A model generated the notes under the pieces. The model was not told the DNA's origin. It did no database searches and saw only the letters and a list, made by a program, of their open reading frames with translations. Positions 1 through 8,138 of a stretch of 64,000 nucleotides of DNA are shown here, in pieces. The stretch is from Lysobacter sp. FW306-1B-D06B (GTDB lineage Bacteria > Pseudomonadota > Gammaproteobacteria > Xanthomonadales > Xanthomonadaceae), in contig NZ_CP151802.1 in NCBI RefSeq assembly GCF_038446665.1, forward strand, positions 868,001 through 932,000, written 5' to 3'. The stretch's first letter is position 1, and the number at the start of each line of letters is the position of its first letter. The position numbers were made by a program, and so were the translations under genes.

Positions 1-292
1 GCTGCTCAACGTCGTCGGTTCGACGTGCCTGCTGGTGTGGACGATCTCACTGCTTTCGCAGCTGATCCTGCGTCGCCGTGCGGATCGCGCCGGTACGCCG
101 CTGCCGTTCCGCATGCGCGGCTTTCCGTGGCTGACGGTCGCCGCGCTGGCGATCCTGGCGTTGATCTTCGCGCTACTGCTGTCGTCGGCCGATACGCGCG
201 CGCAGTTCCTGTCGATGGCGGCGCTCACCGCAGGCATCGCACTGGCGAGTGAACTGGCGCGGCGTTACCGGAAAAAGCGCGCGACGGGGTGA
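1..292 (+). CDS. amino-acid permease, C-terminal fragment
   Basis: Only the last ~96 codons are inside the window (frame from base 2). The visible part has two hydrophobic segments, split by a basic loop containing RRRADRAGTPLPFRMRGFPW, and ends in the cytoplasmic tail ARRYRKKRATG. This loop-plus-helix pattern is usual at the end of amino-acid permeases of the APC superfamily (AAT/GABA-permease type), proton-coupled inner-membrane uptake systems. The substrate cannot be told from this piece. It is followed by a strong hairpin, so it is probably the last gene of its transcript and converges with amtB. Confidence 0.7.
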   Translation, partial: LLNVVGSTCLLVWTISLLSQLILRRRADRAGTPLPFRMRGFPWLTVAALAILALIFALLLSSADTRAQFLSMAALTAGIALASELARRYRKKRATG

Positions 293-308
293 GCCGTCGC
301 GCGCTGCC

Positions 309-343
309 GTGGCGTGCGCGGGAGGGGTTACGCACGCCACTTT
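309..343 (+). terminator. hairpin after the permease
   Basis: Perfect 10-bp stem GTGGCGTGCG (309-318) / CGCACGCCAC (331-340) followed by TTT. It lies between convergent genes and probably ends the permease transcript; it may also stop amtB transcription from the other side. Confidence 0.6.
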
Positions 344-362
344 GCCTCGGTGCTCTACTGCA

Positions 363-1775
363 TCAGTTCTCGTAGGCGGACTCGCCGTGCGAGGTGATGT
401 CCAGGCCCTCGCGTTCGGATTCCTCCGGCACGCGCAGTCCGACGGTGTACTTCACGATCAGGAACGCGACCAGCGCGACCACGCCGGAAACCACCACCGT
501 CACCAGCACGCCCTGCAACTGGATCCACACCTGCGAGGCGATGCTGTATTCGGGCAGTGCGGTTTCGGTGACGTAATCCCAGATGCCCGCGCCGCCCAGC
601 GAGGGCGAAGCGAAAACGCCGGTGAGCAACGCGCCGAGGATGCCGCCCACGCCGTGCACGCCGAACACGTCCAGCGCATCGTCCGCGCCGAGCAGGCGCT
701 TGAGCCCGTTCACGCCCCACAGGCACACCGCGCCAGCGAGCGCGCCGATGATCAGCGCACCGCACAGACCGACGAAGCCGGCCGCGGGCGTGATCGCCAC
801 CAGCCCCGCGACCGCGCCCGACGCCGCACCCAGCATCGACGGCTTGCCCTTGCTGATCCACTCCACCGCCGTCCAGCCCAGCACCGCCGCGGCCGTCGCC
901 AGGAACGTGTTGACGAACGCCTGTGCGGCCACCGCGTTGGCTTCCAGCGCGGAGCCCGCGTTGAAGCCGAACCAGCCCACCCACAGGATCGAGGCGCCCA
1001 CCATCGTCTGCGTCAGGTTGTGCGGCTTGATCGCCTCACGCCCGTAACCCACGCGCTTGCCGATCACGTATGAGCCGACCAGGCCCGCGATCGCCGCATT
1101 GATGTGCACCACGGTGCCGCCCGCGAAGTCGAGCGCGCCCTTCGCGAACAGGAAGCCCGACTGCGCCAGCACGCCCGGCACGGCGTCGTTGTCGGTGAAC
1201 GCGTCCGGTCCCGGGAAGAACCACACCATGTGGGCCATCGGCGTGTAGGCGAAGGTGAACCACAGCACGGTGAACAGCATCACGCCGGCAAACTTCACCC
1301 GTTCGGCGAACGCGCCGATGATCAGCGCACAGGTGATGCACGCGAACGCGCCCTGGAACACGAAGAACACCAGCTCGGGAATGTAGACGCCCTTGGTGAA
1401 CGTCGCGCCCATCGCGGTGGCGTCCAGTCCCTTCGCGAACACGCGGTCGAAGCCGCCGATGAACGGATTGCCCGCAGTGAAGGCCAGCGAATAGCCGTAC
1501 AGCGCCCATAGCACCGCCACCAGCGAGAACACGAGCAGGCACTGCATCAGCACCGACAACACGTTCTTGCTGCGCACCAGACCGCCGTAGAACAGCGCGA
1601 GCCCGGGCAGGGTCATGAAGATCACCAGTGCCGCGCAGACGAGCAGCCAGGCGACGTCGCCTTTGTTGGCCGTCGGCGCGGCGGCAGCTGCGGTGTCTTG
1701 GGCGAGGGCGAGCGCGGGTGTGGCGAGCGCGAAGAGCATGGACAGGCAGGCCGCGAGGCGAGACCCGCGGAACAT
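363..1775 (-). CDS. amtB: ammonium transporter AmtB
   Basis: Inner-membrane ammonium/ammonia channel of the Amt/MEP/Rh family. The protein begins with a signal-like segment (MFRGSRLAACLSML...ALALAQ), then the family hallmark FMTLPGLALFYGGLVRSKN, and about eleven membrane helices follow. The C-terminal region has the conserved DDALDVFGVHGVGGILGALLTG, which includes a pore histidine, and a cytoplasmic tail that PII usually contacts. It lies downstream of glnK, the standard partner, with an interspersed repeat between them. The open frame runs further upstream to 2003, but residues before this start are translated repeat sequence and were discarded. An ATG at 1808 is an alternative start; neither has a clear ribosome binding site. 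Length (~470) is normal. Confidence 0.95.
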   Translation of the reverse strand: MFRGSRLAACLSMLFALATPALALAQDTAAAAAPTANKGDVAWLLVCAALVIFMTLPGLALFYGGLVRSKNVLSVLMQCLLVFSLVAVLWALYGYSLAFTAGNPFIGGFDRVFAKGLDATAMGATFTKGVYIPELVFFVFQGAFACITCALIIGAFAERVKFAGVMLFTVLWFTFAYTPMAHMVWFFPGPDAFTDNDAVPGVLAQSGFLFAKGALDFAGGTVVHINAAIAGLVGSYVIGKRVGYGREAIKPHNLTQTMVGASILWVGWFGFNAGSALEANAVAAQAFVNTFLATAAAVLGWTAVEWISKGKPSMLGAASGAVAGLVAITPAAGFVGLCGALIIGALAGAVCLWGVNGLKRLLGADDALDVFGVHGVGGILGALLTGVFASPSLGGAGIWDYVTETALPEYSIASQVWIQLQGVLVTVVVSGVVALVAFLIVKYTVGLRVPEESEREGLDITSHGESAYEN

Positions 1776-1826
1776 GTCGACGGCGCGACGGCGGTCGGTT
1801 GCCGACATCGCCGCAGTGCCCATCTC

Positions 1827-1941
1827 GTCATCCCCGCGCACGCGGGGATCCAGTGCCTTGATGCGTGTCACGTCGTGTCTCCCTTCGGATGCATGGATGG
1901 GTGGATCGAAGTCGCTGGATTCCCGCGTTCGCGGGAATGAC
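1827..1941. repeat. interspersed palindromic repeat (GTCATCCCCGCG family), copy 1
   Basis: About 115 bp bounded by inverted arms: GTCATCCCCGCGCACGCGGG on the left and CCCGCGTTCGCGGGAATGAC on the right. The same arms occur at 56603-56702, in damaged form at 19354-19438, and as a lone hairpin at 51072-51097. It resembles the short non-coding repeats common in Xanthomonadaceae genomes. It sits between glnK and amtB. Confidence 0.8.
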
Positions 1942-1986
1942 GGATCGGGCGCCGGAAGGGTCGGGAGATGGCTCATGTCGGCCACC

Positions 1987-3133
<1,147 letters not shown>

Positions 3134-3315
3134 GACGCAGGCTCCTCATAAGCGGTGGCCCCTCCCCGGTCATTGCTTCGTGCTCTTGCCACGCGGGCGT
3201 GTGTGGTCGATTCCCGCGTGTTTTCCGGGACGAACTCGCCTTGCGGCGGGCGCGGCCCGTCGTTTTGGTTTCCCTCACTGGTTGTGGTGGTGGTGCGGTG
3301 CTGCTGTCGTGGGTG

Positions 3316-3771
3316 CTACACGGCCCGCGTCATGAAGACGCTGTTCGGATCGTCCTTGTAGTCCGCGAACGGACCGCACGACTGAAAGCCGAAGCGCGCG
3401 TACAGGCGTCGCGCCGGCTCGAAGCCCTGCATAGAGCCGGTTTCCAGGCTCAGTTGTCGATAGGTGCGGCGATCGGCCTCGGTGACGATGTGCGCCAGCA
3501 TCGCGGCCGCCACCCCCTTGCGGCGGTGCCGGGATGCGGTGCGCATCGACTTGATCTCGCCGTGCGTGCCGTCGAGCTGTTTCAACGCGCCGCAGCCGAC
3601 GAGTTCATCGTCCTGCCATGCCGACCAGAAAGTGATGTCCGGCGTCTTCAGGCCGTCGAGGTCGAGCGCATGGATGCTTTCCGGCGGAGACAGCTGCGCC
3701 ATGCCCTGCAGGTGCTCCTGCAGCAGCGCGACGACAGCGGGATGATCGAGACCGCCGGTGCGGATCTCCAT
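3316..3771 (-). CDS. GNAT family N-acetyltransferase
   Basis: 151-residue single-domain acetyltransferase. The acetyl-CoA binding motif A is visible as SMRTASRHRRKGVAAAMLAHIV (the RRKGVA loop corresponds to the Q/RxxGxG/A pyrophosphate loop), followed by the motif-B-like LYARFGFQSCGPFADY. The sequence resembles small stand-alone GNATs (PsiE/YsnE-like). The substrate is unknown. It sits between glnA and the porin group, transcribed in the same direction as both, with its own gap on each side. Confidence 0.88.
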   Translation of the reverse strand: MEIRTGGLDHPAVVALLQEHLQGMAQLSPPESIHALDLDGLKTPDITFWSAWQDDELVGCGALKQLDGTHGEIKSMRTASRHRRKGVAAAMLAHIVTEADRRTYRQLSLETGSMQGFEPARRLYARFGFQSCGPFADYKDDPNSVFMTRAV

Positions 3772-3831
3772 CGCGAATCTCCTTCGGACCGTGGTGTTGC
3801 CAAGGACGGTGTTGCCGAAAGCGGTACTGCC

Positions 3832-3868
3832 GAACGAACGCGGCCCGGAGCATTCGCCCCGGGCCGCG
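3832..3868 (-). terminator. glnA terminator hairpin
   Basis: Stem GCGGCCCGG (3840-3848) / CCGGGCCGC (3859-3867) just beyond the glnA stop, followed on the minus strand by GTTCGTTCG. Good stem, weak T tract. Confidence 0.55.
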
Positions 3869-3874
3869 GCTGGA

Positions 3875-5284
3875 TCAGATCGTGTAGTACATCTGGTACT
3901 CGAGCGGGTGCGTCGCGGCGCGGAAGCGCGTGACTTCCTGCATCTTCAGCGCGATGTAGCCGTCGATGAAGTCGTCGGTGAACACGCCGCCGGCCTTGAG
4001 GAAGTCGCGATCCTTGTCGAGGGCTTCCAGCGCCTGGTCGAGGCTGTGGCAGACGGTCGGGATGTTCTTCTCTTCTTCCGGCGGCAGGTCGTACAGGTCC
4101 TTGTCGCTCGGTGCACCCGGGTCGATCTGGTTCTTGATGCCGTCAAGGCCGGCCATCATCAGCGCGGCGAAAACCAGGTAGCCGGAGTTCATCGGATCCG
4201 GGAAACGGATCTCGATGCGGCGCGCCTTCGGATTGGCCACGTACGGAATGCGGCAGGAGGCCGAACGGTTGCGGGCCGAGTAGGCCAGCATCACCGGCGC
4301 TTCGTAGCCCGGCACCAGGCGCTTGTACGAGTTCGTCGTCGAGTTGGCGAAGGCGTTGATCGCACGGGCGTGCTTGAAGATGCCGCCGATGTACCACAGC
4401 GCCATCTGCGACAGGCCGCCGTAGCCGTCGCCGGAGAACAGGTTCACGCCGCCCTTGGCCAGCGACTGGTGCACGTGCATGCCGCTGCCGTTGTCGCCGA
4501 CGATCGGCTTGGGCATGAAGGTCGCGGTCTTGCCGTTGCGGTGGGCGACGTTCTTGATGACGTACTTCATCGTCAGCAGCTCGTCGGCCTTCTTCACCAG
4601 CGAGTTGAACTTGGTGCCGATCTCGCACTGGCCGGCGTTGGCCACTTCGTGGTGGTGCACTTCCACTTCCATGCCGACCTGTTCCAGCGTCTTGCACATC
4701 TCGGCGCGGATGTCGTGCAGCGTGTCCAGCGGCGCGACGGGGAAGTAGCCGCCCTTCACCATCGGACGGTAGCCGGTGTTGCCGCCGTCGTATTCACGGC
4801 CGGAATTCCAGTGCGCTTCTTCCGAGTCGATGTGGAAGAAGGTGTGGCCCATGTCGTTGGCGAAGCGGACCGAATCGAAGATGAAGAACTCCGGCTCGGG
4901 GCCGAAGAACGCCTGGTCGGCGATGCCGCTGGCCTTGAGATAGGCCTCGGCGCGCTTGGCGACGCCGCGCGGGTCGCGCGAGTAGGCCTGCATGGTGGCC
5001 GGGTCGAGGATGTCGCAGGTCAGCACCAGCGTCGGATCGGCGGTGAACGGGTCCAGGAAGGCGGTGCTGGCATCGGGCAGCAGCACCATGTCGGACTCGT
5101 TGATGCCCTTCCAGCCGCTGATGGACGAGCCGTCGAACATCTTGCCGTCTTCGAACAGGCTCGGTTCCACGATCGACTTCGGGAAGGTGACGTGGTGCTG
5201 CACGCCGCGCATGTCCACGAAGCGCAGGTCGACGAACTCGACCTTATGGTCCTTGATGAGCTTTTCTACGTGTTCGATCGACAT
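3875..5284 (-). CDS. glnA: type I glutamine synthetase
   Basis: Glutamate-ammonia ligase of 469 residues, the normal size of the dodecameric GSI-beta enzyme. Visible are the N-terminal beta-grasp domain ([21 protein letters not shown]), the metal-ligand/latch region [10 protein letters not shown], the ATP/glutamate site [11 protein letters not shown], and the adenylylation loop with Tyr398 in [10 protein letters not shown]. The adenylylation site marks it as controlled by GlnE. A GGAG lies five bases before the ATG. Upstream is a sigma-54-type promoter (5360-5376) and two NtrC-like sites, so nitrogen-limited expression is likely. A hairpin terminator follows directly, so it is probably monocistronic. 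Confidence 0.98.
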   Translation of the reverse strand: MSIEHVEKLIKDHKVEFVDLRFVDMRGVQHHVTFPKSIVEPSLFEDGKMFDGSSISGWKGINESDMVLLPDASTAFLDPFTADPTLVLTCDILDPATMQAYSRDPRGVAKRAEAYLKASGIADQAFFGPEPEFFIFDSVRFANDMGHTFFHIDSEEAHWNSGREYDGGNTGYRPMVKGGYFPVAPLDTLHDIRAEMCKTLEQVGMEVEVHHHEVANAGQCEIGTKFNSLVKKADELLTMKYVIKNVAHRNGKTATFMPKPIVGDNGSGMHVHQSLAKGGVNLFSGDGYGGLSQMALWYIGGIFKHARAINAFANSTTNSYKRLVPGYEAPVMLAYSARNRSASCRIPYVANPKARRIEIRFPDPMNSGYLVFAALMMAGLDGIKNQIDPGAPSDKDLYDLPPEEEKNIPTVCHSLDQALEALDKDRDFLKAGGVFTDDFIDGYIALKMQEVTRFRAATHPLEYQMYYTI

Positions 5285-5292
5285 GGGGACTC

Positions 5293-5322
5293 CGGGATTT
5301 GAGATTCGGGATTCGGGATTGG
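5293..5322 (-). repeat. CGAATCC heptamer remnant in the glnA leader
   Basis: On the glnA coding strand there are two adjacent CGAATCC-type units and degenerate neighbours (AATCCCGAATCCCGAATCTC), ending 8 bases before the ATG. Same unit as the long array at 19448-19580. Confidence 0.7.
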
Positions 5323-5359
5323 AAAAAGCCGGCCGCGCGGGCGGTGACGGGATTACTTA

Positions 5360-5376
5360 CGCATGGGTCGTGCCAA
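5360..5376 (-). promoter_or_regulatory. sigma-54 promoter of glnA
   Basis: Read on the minus strand: TTGGCACGACCCATGCG. The -24 element TTGGCACG is perfect and GG and GC are separated by exactly 10 bases, as RpoN requires; the -12 element is ATGC instead of TTGC. Expected transcript start is near 5349, about 65 bases before the glnA ATG. Confidence 0.75.
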
Positions 5377-5436
5377 CTTCTACGATCGGCTAACACCTTG
5401 ATTCAACTAGAGCGTGGCTCCGACCGGGCGTCTGTT

Positions 5437-5453
5437 TGCACCAAATCGATGCA
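5437..5453. promoter_or_regulatory. NtrC-like enhancer site 1
   Basis: TGCACCAAATCGATGCA, close to the NtrC consensus TGCACY-N5-RGTGCA. Located about 70 bp upstream of the sigma-54 promoter of glnA and about 130 bp upstream of uppP on the other strand. Confidence 0.55.
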
Positions 5454-5467
5454 ACCGGTGTGACGGT

Positions 5468-5484
5468 TGCGTCAAGGTGGTGCG
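5468..5484. promoter_or_regulatory. NtrC-like enhancer site 2
   Basis: TGCGTCAAGGTGGTGCG has the same 6-5-6 layout as site 1 and lies 31 bp from it centre to centre, about three helical turns. Tandem phased sites fit an NtrC enhancer. Confidence 0.45.
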
Positions 5485-5549
5485 TCCATGGCCATCCGGT
5501 ATGCTGCGCCGTTCCGCGCTCGCCGTCAGCGAGACGCACCGCGTTTTTG

Positions 5550-5572
5550 CGAATCCCCAATCCCGAATCCCC
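5550..5572 (+). repeat. CGAATCC heptamer remnant before uppP
   Basis: CGAATCCCCAATCCCGAATCC lies 7 bases before the uppP ATG, on the coding strand, as in the leaders of glnA, nagA and the AAA ATPase. Confidence 0.65.
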
Positions 5573-5579
5573 CAGCCCC

Positions 5580-6434
5580 ATGACAGACCTGCTCGCCGCC
5601 CTGCTGCTCGGCATCATCGAAGGCATCACCGAGTTCCTGCCGATCTCCAGCACCGGCCACCTGCTCATCGCCGAGCGCTGGCTCGGGCATCGCAGCGATC
5701 TGTTCAACATCTCCATCCAGGCCGGCGCGATCCTCGCGGTGGTGCTGATCTACCGCCAGCGCCTGTGGGACCTGGCGATGGGCTTCCTGGGCAAGCGCGC
5801 GCTGGCCGAGCACAGCCCGGCGGGCATGCCGATGGACGCGGCCGAAGCGCGCGACTACGCCTTCAAGCTGGCCGTGGCCTTCGGCATGACAGCGGTGCTG
5901 GGCGTGATCGTGAAGAAGCTCGGCTTCGAGCTGCCCGATGAAGTGACGCCGATCGCCTGGGCGCTGGTGCTGGGCGGCGTGTGGATGATCGCGGCCGAGC
6001 ATTTCGCGGCCAAGCGCGCGGCCGTGCTGGGCGAGCGCACGACGATCACCTGGACGGTGGCGATCCTGGTCGGCATCGCGCAGGTGGTGGCGGGCGTGTT
6101 CCCGGGCACGTCGCGCTCGGGCGCGACGATCTTCGTGGCGCTGCTGGCCGGCACGACCTCGCGCGCGGCGGCGACGGAGTTCGCGTTCCTGGTCGGCATC
6201 CCGACGATGTTCGCCGCCACCGCCTACGAGCTGGTGAGCGTGCTGCACAACGGCGAAGCCGCGCACGAGGACTGGGCCGCGCTGGGCGTGGCCTTCGTCG
6301 CCTCGGCGATCACCGCCTTCATCTCGGTGAAGTGGCTGCTGCGCTACATCCAGAGCCACCGCTTCACGGCGTTCGCGATCTACCGCTTCATCCTCGGCGC
6401 GGTGCTGCTGTACCTGATGCCGGCCGGAAGCTGA
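5580..6434 (+). CDS. uppP: undecaprenyl-diphosphatase
   Basis: BacA/UppP-type integral membrane phosphatase (284 residues) that recycles undecaprenyl diphosphate to the monophosphate carrier used for peptidoglycan and other surface polymers. Both signature loops are present: EGITEFLPISSTGHLLI near residues 14-30 and FPGTSRSGATI near 174-184. Several hydrophobic helices surround them. An open frame runs on upstream, but that part contains heptamer repeats and lacks family similarity, so the ATG at 5580 (MTDLLAALLLGII) was chosen. It is divergent from glnA and shares its regulatory gap. Confidence 0.96.
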   Translation: MTDLLAALLLGIIEGITEFLPISSTGHLLIAERWLGHRSDLFNISIQAGAILAVVLIYRQRLWDLAMGFLGKRALAEHSPAGMPMDAAEARDYAFKLAVAFGMTAVLGVIVKKLGFELPDEVTPIAWALVLGGVWMIAAEHFAAKRAAVLGERTTITWTVAILVGIAQVVAGVFPGTSRSGATIFVALLAGTTSRAAATEFAFLVGIPTMFAATAYELVSVLHNGEAAHEDWAALGVAFVASAITAFISVKWLLRYIQSHRFTAFAIYRFILGAVLLYLMPAGS

Positions 6435-6461
6435 CGGGGTTTTCTGAACGGGGTGTGTTTC

Positions 6462-6484
6462 CGGGGTGGAGAAGCTTCACCCCG
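6462..6484 (+). terminator. weak hairpin after uppP
   Basis: Stem CGGGGTG (6462-6468) / CACCCCG (6478-6484) between uppP and the next gene; no T tract, so its role is uncertain. Confidence 0.3.
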
Positions 6485-6534
6485 TCCTAAGCGCCGGTCC
6501 GTTTCCATGGGTCGCCTTTTTTCAGGAGAGCCCC

Positions 6535-7374
6535 ATGAAGCGATTCGCCCTGTTGACCCTGTCCGTCGCGCTGGCCGCCTGCGCGCGCGCGCCGCAGGAA
6601 CCGCCGGCCTCGCCCGCCGCCACGCCGGCGGCGACCACGCCCGCCACGCCTGCCGCACCGACGGCCGCGATCGACACCGCCGTGCTCGGCGGCCATCACT
6701 GGGTGCTCGACAACGCCGTCGATGCAAAGGGCCAGCGCATCGACGCCCTGTTCGCCCGCGCCGACAAGCCACTGCGCCTGAACTTCGTCGACGGACGCGT
6801 CGCGGTGGAGAACAGCTGCAACCGCATGAGCGGGCGCTACACGCTCGACGGCGCGACGCTGACGCTGGGCGACATGGCCTCGACGATGATGGCCTGCACC
6901 GACCCGAAGCTCATGGCGCTGGACGGCGCGGTTGGCGAGCACCTGAAGGGCGCACTCACGGCCGCGCTGCAATCCGGCGCGACACCGGTGCTGACGCTGA
7001 CCGGCGCGAACGGCGACGCCTTCACCCTGCGCGGTGAACCCACCGCGCAAACGCGCTTCGGTGGCCCGGGCGAAACGGTGTTCCTCGAAGTCGCCGCGCA
7101 GCCCAAGCCGTGCAGCCACCCGCTGATTCCGAACAAGCAGTGCCTGCAGGTGCGCGAAGTGCACTTCGACGAGAAGGGCCTGCGCACGGGCACGCCGGGC
7201 GACTGGCAGCCGCTGTTCCAGGACATCGAAGGTTTCGAGCACGTCGCCGGCACGCGCAACGTCGTGCGCGTGAAGCGCTATGCGATCCAGAACCCGCCGG
7301 CCGACGCGCCGTCGCAGGCGTATGTGCTCGACATGGTGGTGGAGAGCGACGTGTCCGAGGCGCCTCGCCCTTGA
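6535..7374 (+). CDS. META-domain / DUF4377 lipoprotein
   Basis: 279-residue predicted lipoprotein. The signal ends in a lipobox (SVALAAC, Cys near residue 17) followed by an Ala/Pro/Thr-rich linker to about residue 50. A META (HslJ-like) domain follows, with the hallmark NSCNRMSGRYTLDGATLTLGDMASTMMAC. The C-terminal half (FLEVAAQPKPCSHPLIPNKQCLQVREV onward) is a DUF4377 domain with paired cysteines. HslJ relatives are linked to envelope stress and novobiocin resistance; no enzymatic activity is known. AGGAGAG lies just before the chosen ATG. Longer in-frame starts upstream would bury the signal peptide. Confidence 0.88.
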   Translation: MKRFALLTLSVALAACARAPQEPPASPAATPAATTPATPAAPTAAIDTAVLGGHHWVLDNAVDAKGQRIDALFARADKPLRLNFVDGRVAVENSCNRMSGRYTLDGATLTLGDMASTMMACTDPKLMALDGAVGEHLKGALTAALQSGATPVLTLTGANGDAFTLRGEPTAQTRFGGPGETVFLEVAAQPKPCSHPLIPNKQCLQVREVHFDEKGLRTGTPGDWQPLFQDIEGFEHVAGTRNVVRVKRYAIQNPPADAPSQAYVLDMVVESDVSEAPRP

Positions 7375-7382
7375 GGCGTGCC

Positions 7383-7414
7383 GTGTGACCCGGCGCGTTG
7401 CGCCCGGGTCACAC
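7383..7414. terminator. bidirectional hairpin
   Basis: GTGTGACCC-GGCGC stem (7383-7396) pairs with GCGCC-GGGTCACAC (7400-7414) with one bulged base. It lies between two convergent genes; no strong T tract on either side. Confidence 0.5.
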
Positions 7415-7431
7415 GCCAGGTGCGCGGGCGC

Positions 7432-8058
7432 TCAGCCCGTGACCGACGCGTTGAGCGAATAGGTGCCGTACATCGCCACCTCGTCGAGCACGTGTCCGTG
7501 CATCGCGCGTTGCACGTCGCCGGCGGTGAAGCGTTCCGGCAAGTCGAGGCGTTCGACGTCGAGCGCGTACAGACGGAAGAAGTAGCGGTGCAGGCGCAGG
7601 TCGTTCGGCGGCGGGAACGGGCCGTCGTAGCCGCGCCAGTCGCCGGCCATCGAGGCATCGCCGGCGAACCATCCGGTGTAATCGTTCAGGCCCTGGCGCG
7701 CGCCGGCCGGGCCGGACGGGTTCTGCTTGCCGTGCGGGACGACGCCGTCGCTGCAGCTGCCGGCGGAGATTTCGCGCACATCGGCGGGGATGTCCGCCAT
7801 CGCCCAATGCGTGAAGTCCGCGCGCGGCTGGTCGGCGGGGATTTCAACGCCCGGCTTGCCGACCATCTCGGCAACCGTCGGCACGTCCGGGTCGATGCAC
7901 AGCAGGGCGAAGGACTTCGTGCCGGCCGGCACGCCGTCCCAGGCCAGGTGCGGATTGCGGTTGGGCGCGAAGCCGAAGCCGTCGGCGGTGGGCTGGCCGG
8001 CGGCGAACTCCGCCGGCAGGCGCTCGCGGTGCTGGAAGCTGTTGCTGCGGATCTGCAT
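7432..8058 (-). CDS. PEBP / YbhB-YbcL family protein
   Basis: 208-residue protein of the phosphatidylethanolamine-binding (Raf kinase inhibitor-like) family. Family features are FGFAPNRNPHLAWDGVPAGTKSFALLCIDPDVP near the N-terminus, a DFTHWAMADIPADV block, and GYDGPFPPPNDLRLHRYFFRLYALD, which carries the conserved anion-pocket histidine. Bacterial members are cytoplasmic or periplasmic and of uncertain function; no signal peptide is seen here. The start at 8058 has GGAG at the right distance; the open frame continues upstream to 8121 without similarity. Confidence 0.9.
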   Translation of the reverse strand: MQIRSNSFQHRERLPAEFAAGQPTADGFGFAPNRNPHLAWDGVPAGTKSFALLCIDPDVPTVAEMVGKPGVEIPADQPRADFTHWAMADIPADVREISAGSCSDGVVPHGKQNPSGPAGARQGLNDYTGWFAGDASMAGDWRGYDGPFPPPNDLRLHRYFFRLYALDVERLDLPERFTAGDVQRAMHGHVLDEVAMYGTYSLNASVTG

Positions 8059-8093
8059 GGGTTTCTCCGGGTGACGCATCGAACGGTAGCGTG

Positions 8094-8119
8094 GCGCGGG
8101 GGTGGTGAGTCCCCCGCGC
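8094..8119 (-). terminator. hairpin downstream of the TPR/sulfotransferase-like gene
   Basis: Perfect 9-bp stem GCGCGGGGG (8094-8102) / CCCCCGCGC (8111-8119). No T tract. Confidence 0.4.
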
Positions 8120-8138
8120 ATCCGGGGGGAACCCGGAC

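Noticed and set aside
3134..3200. Sigma-54 promoter before the TorF-glnK-amtB group
   Set aside because: TGGCAAGAGCACGAAGCA on the minus strand looks similar, but the GG-GC spacing is 12 rather than 10 bases, so it would not be used by sigma-54.
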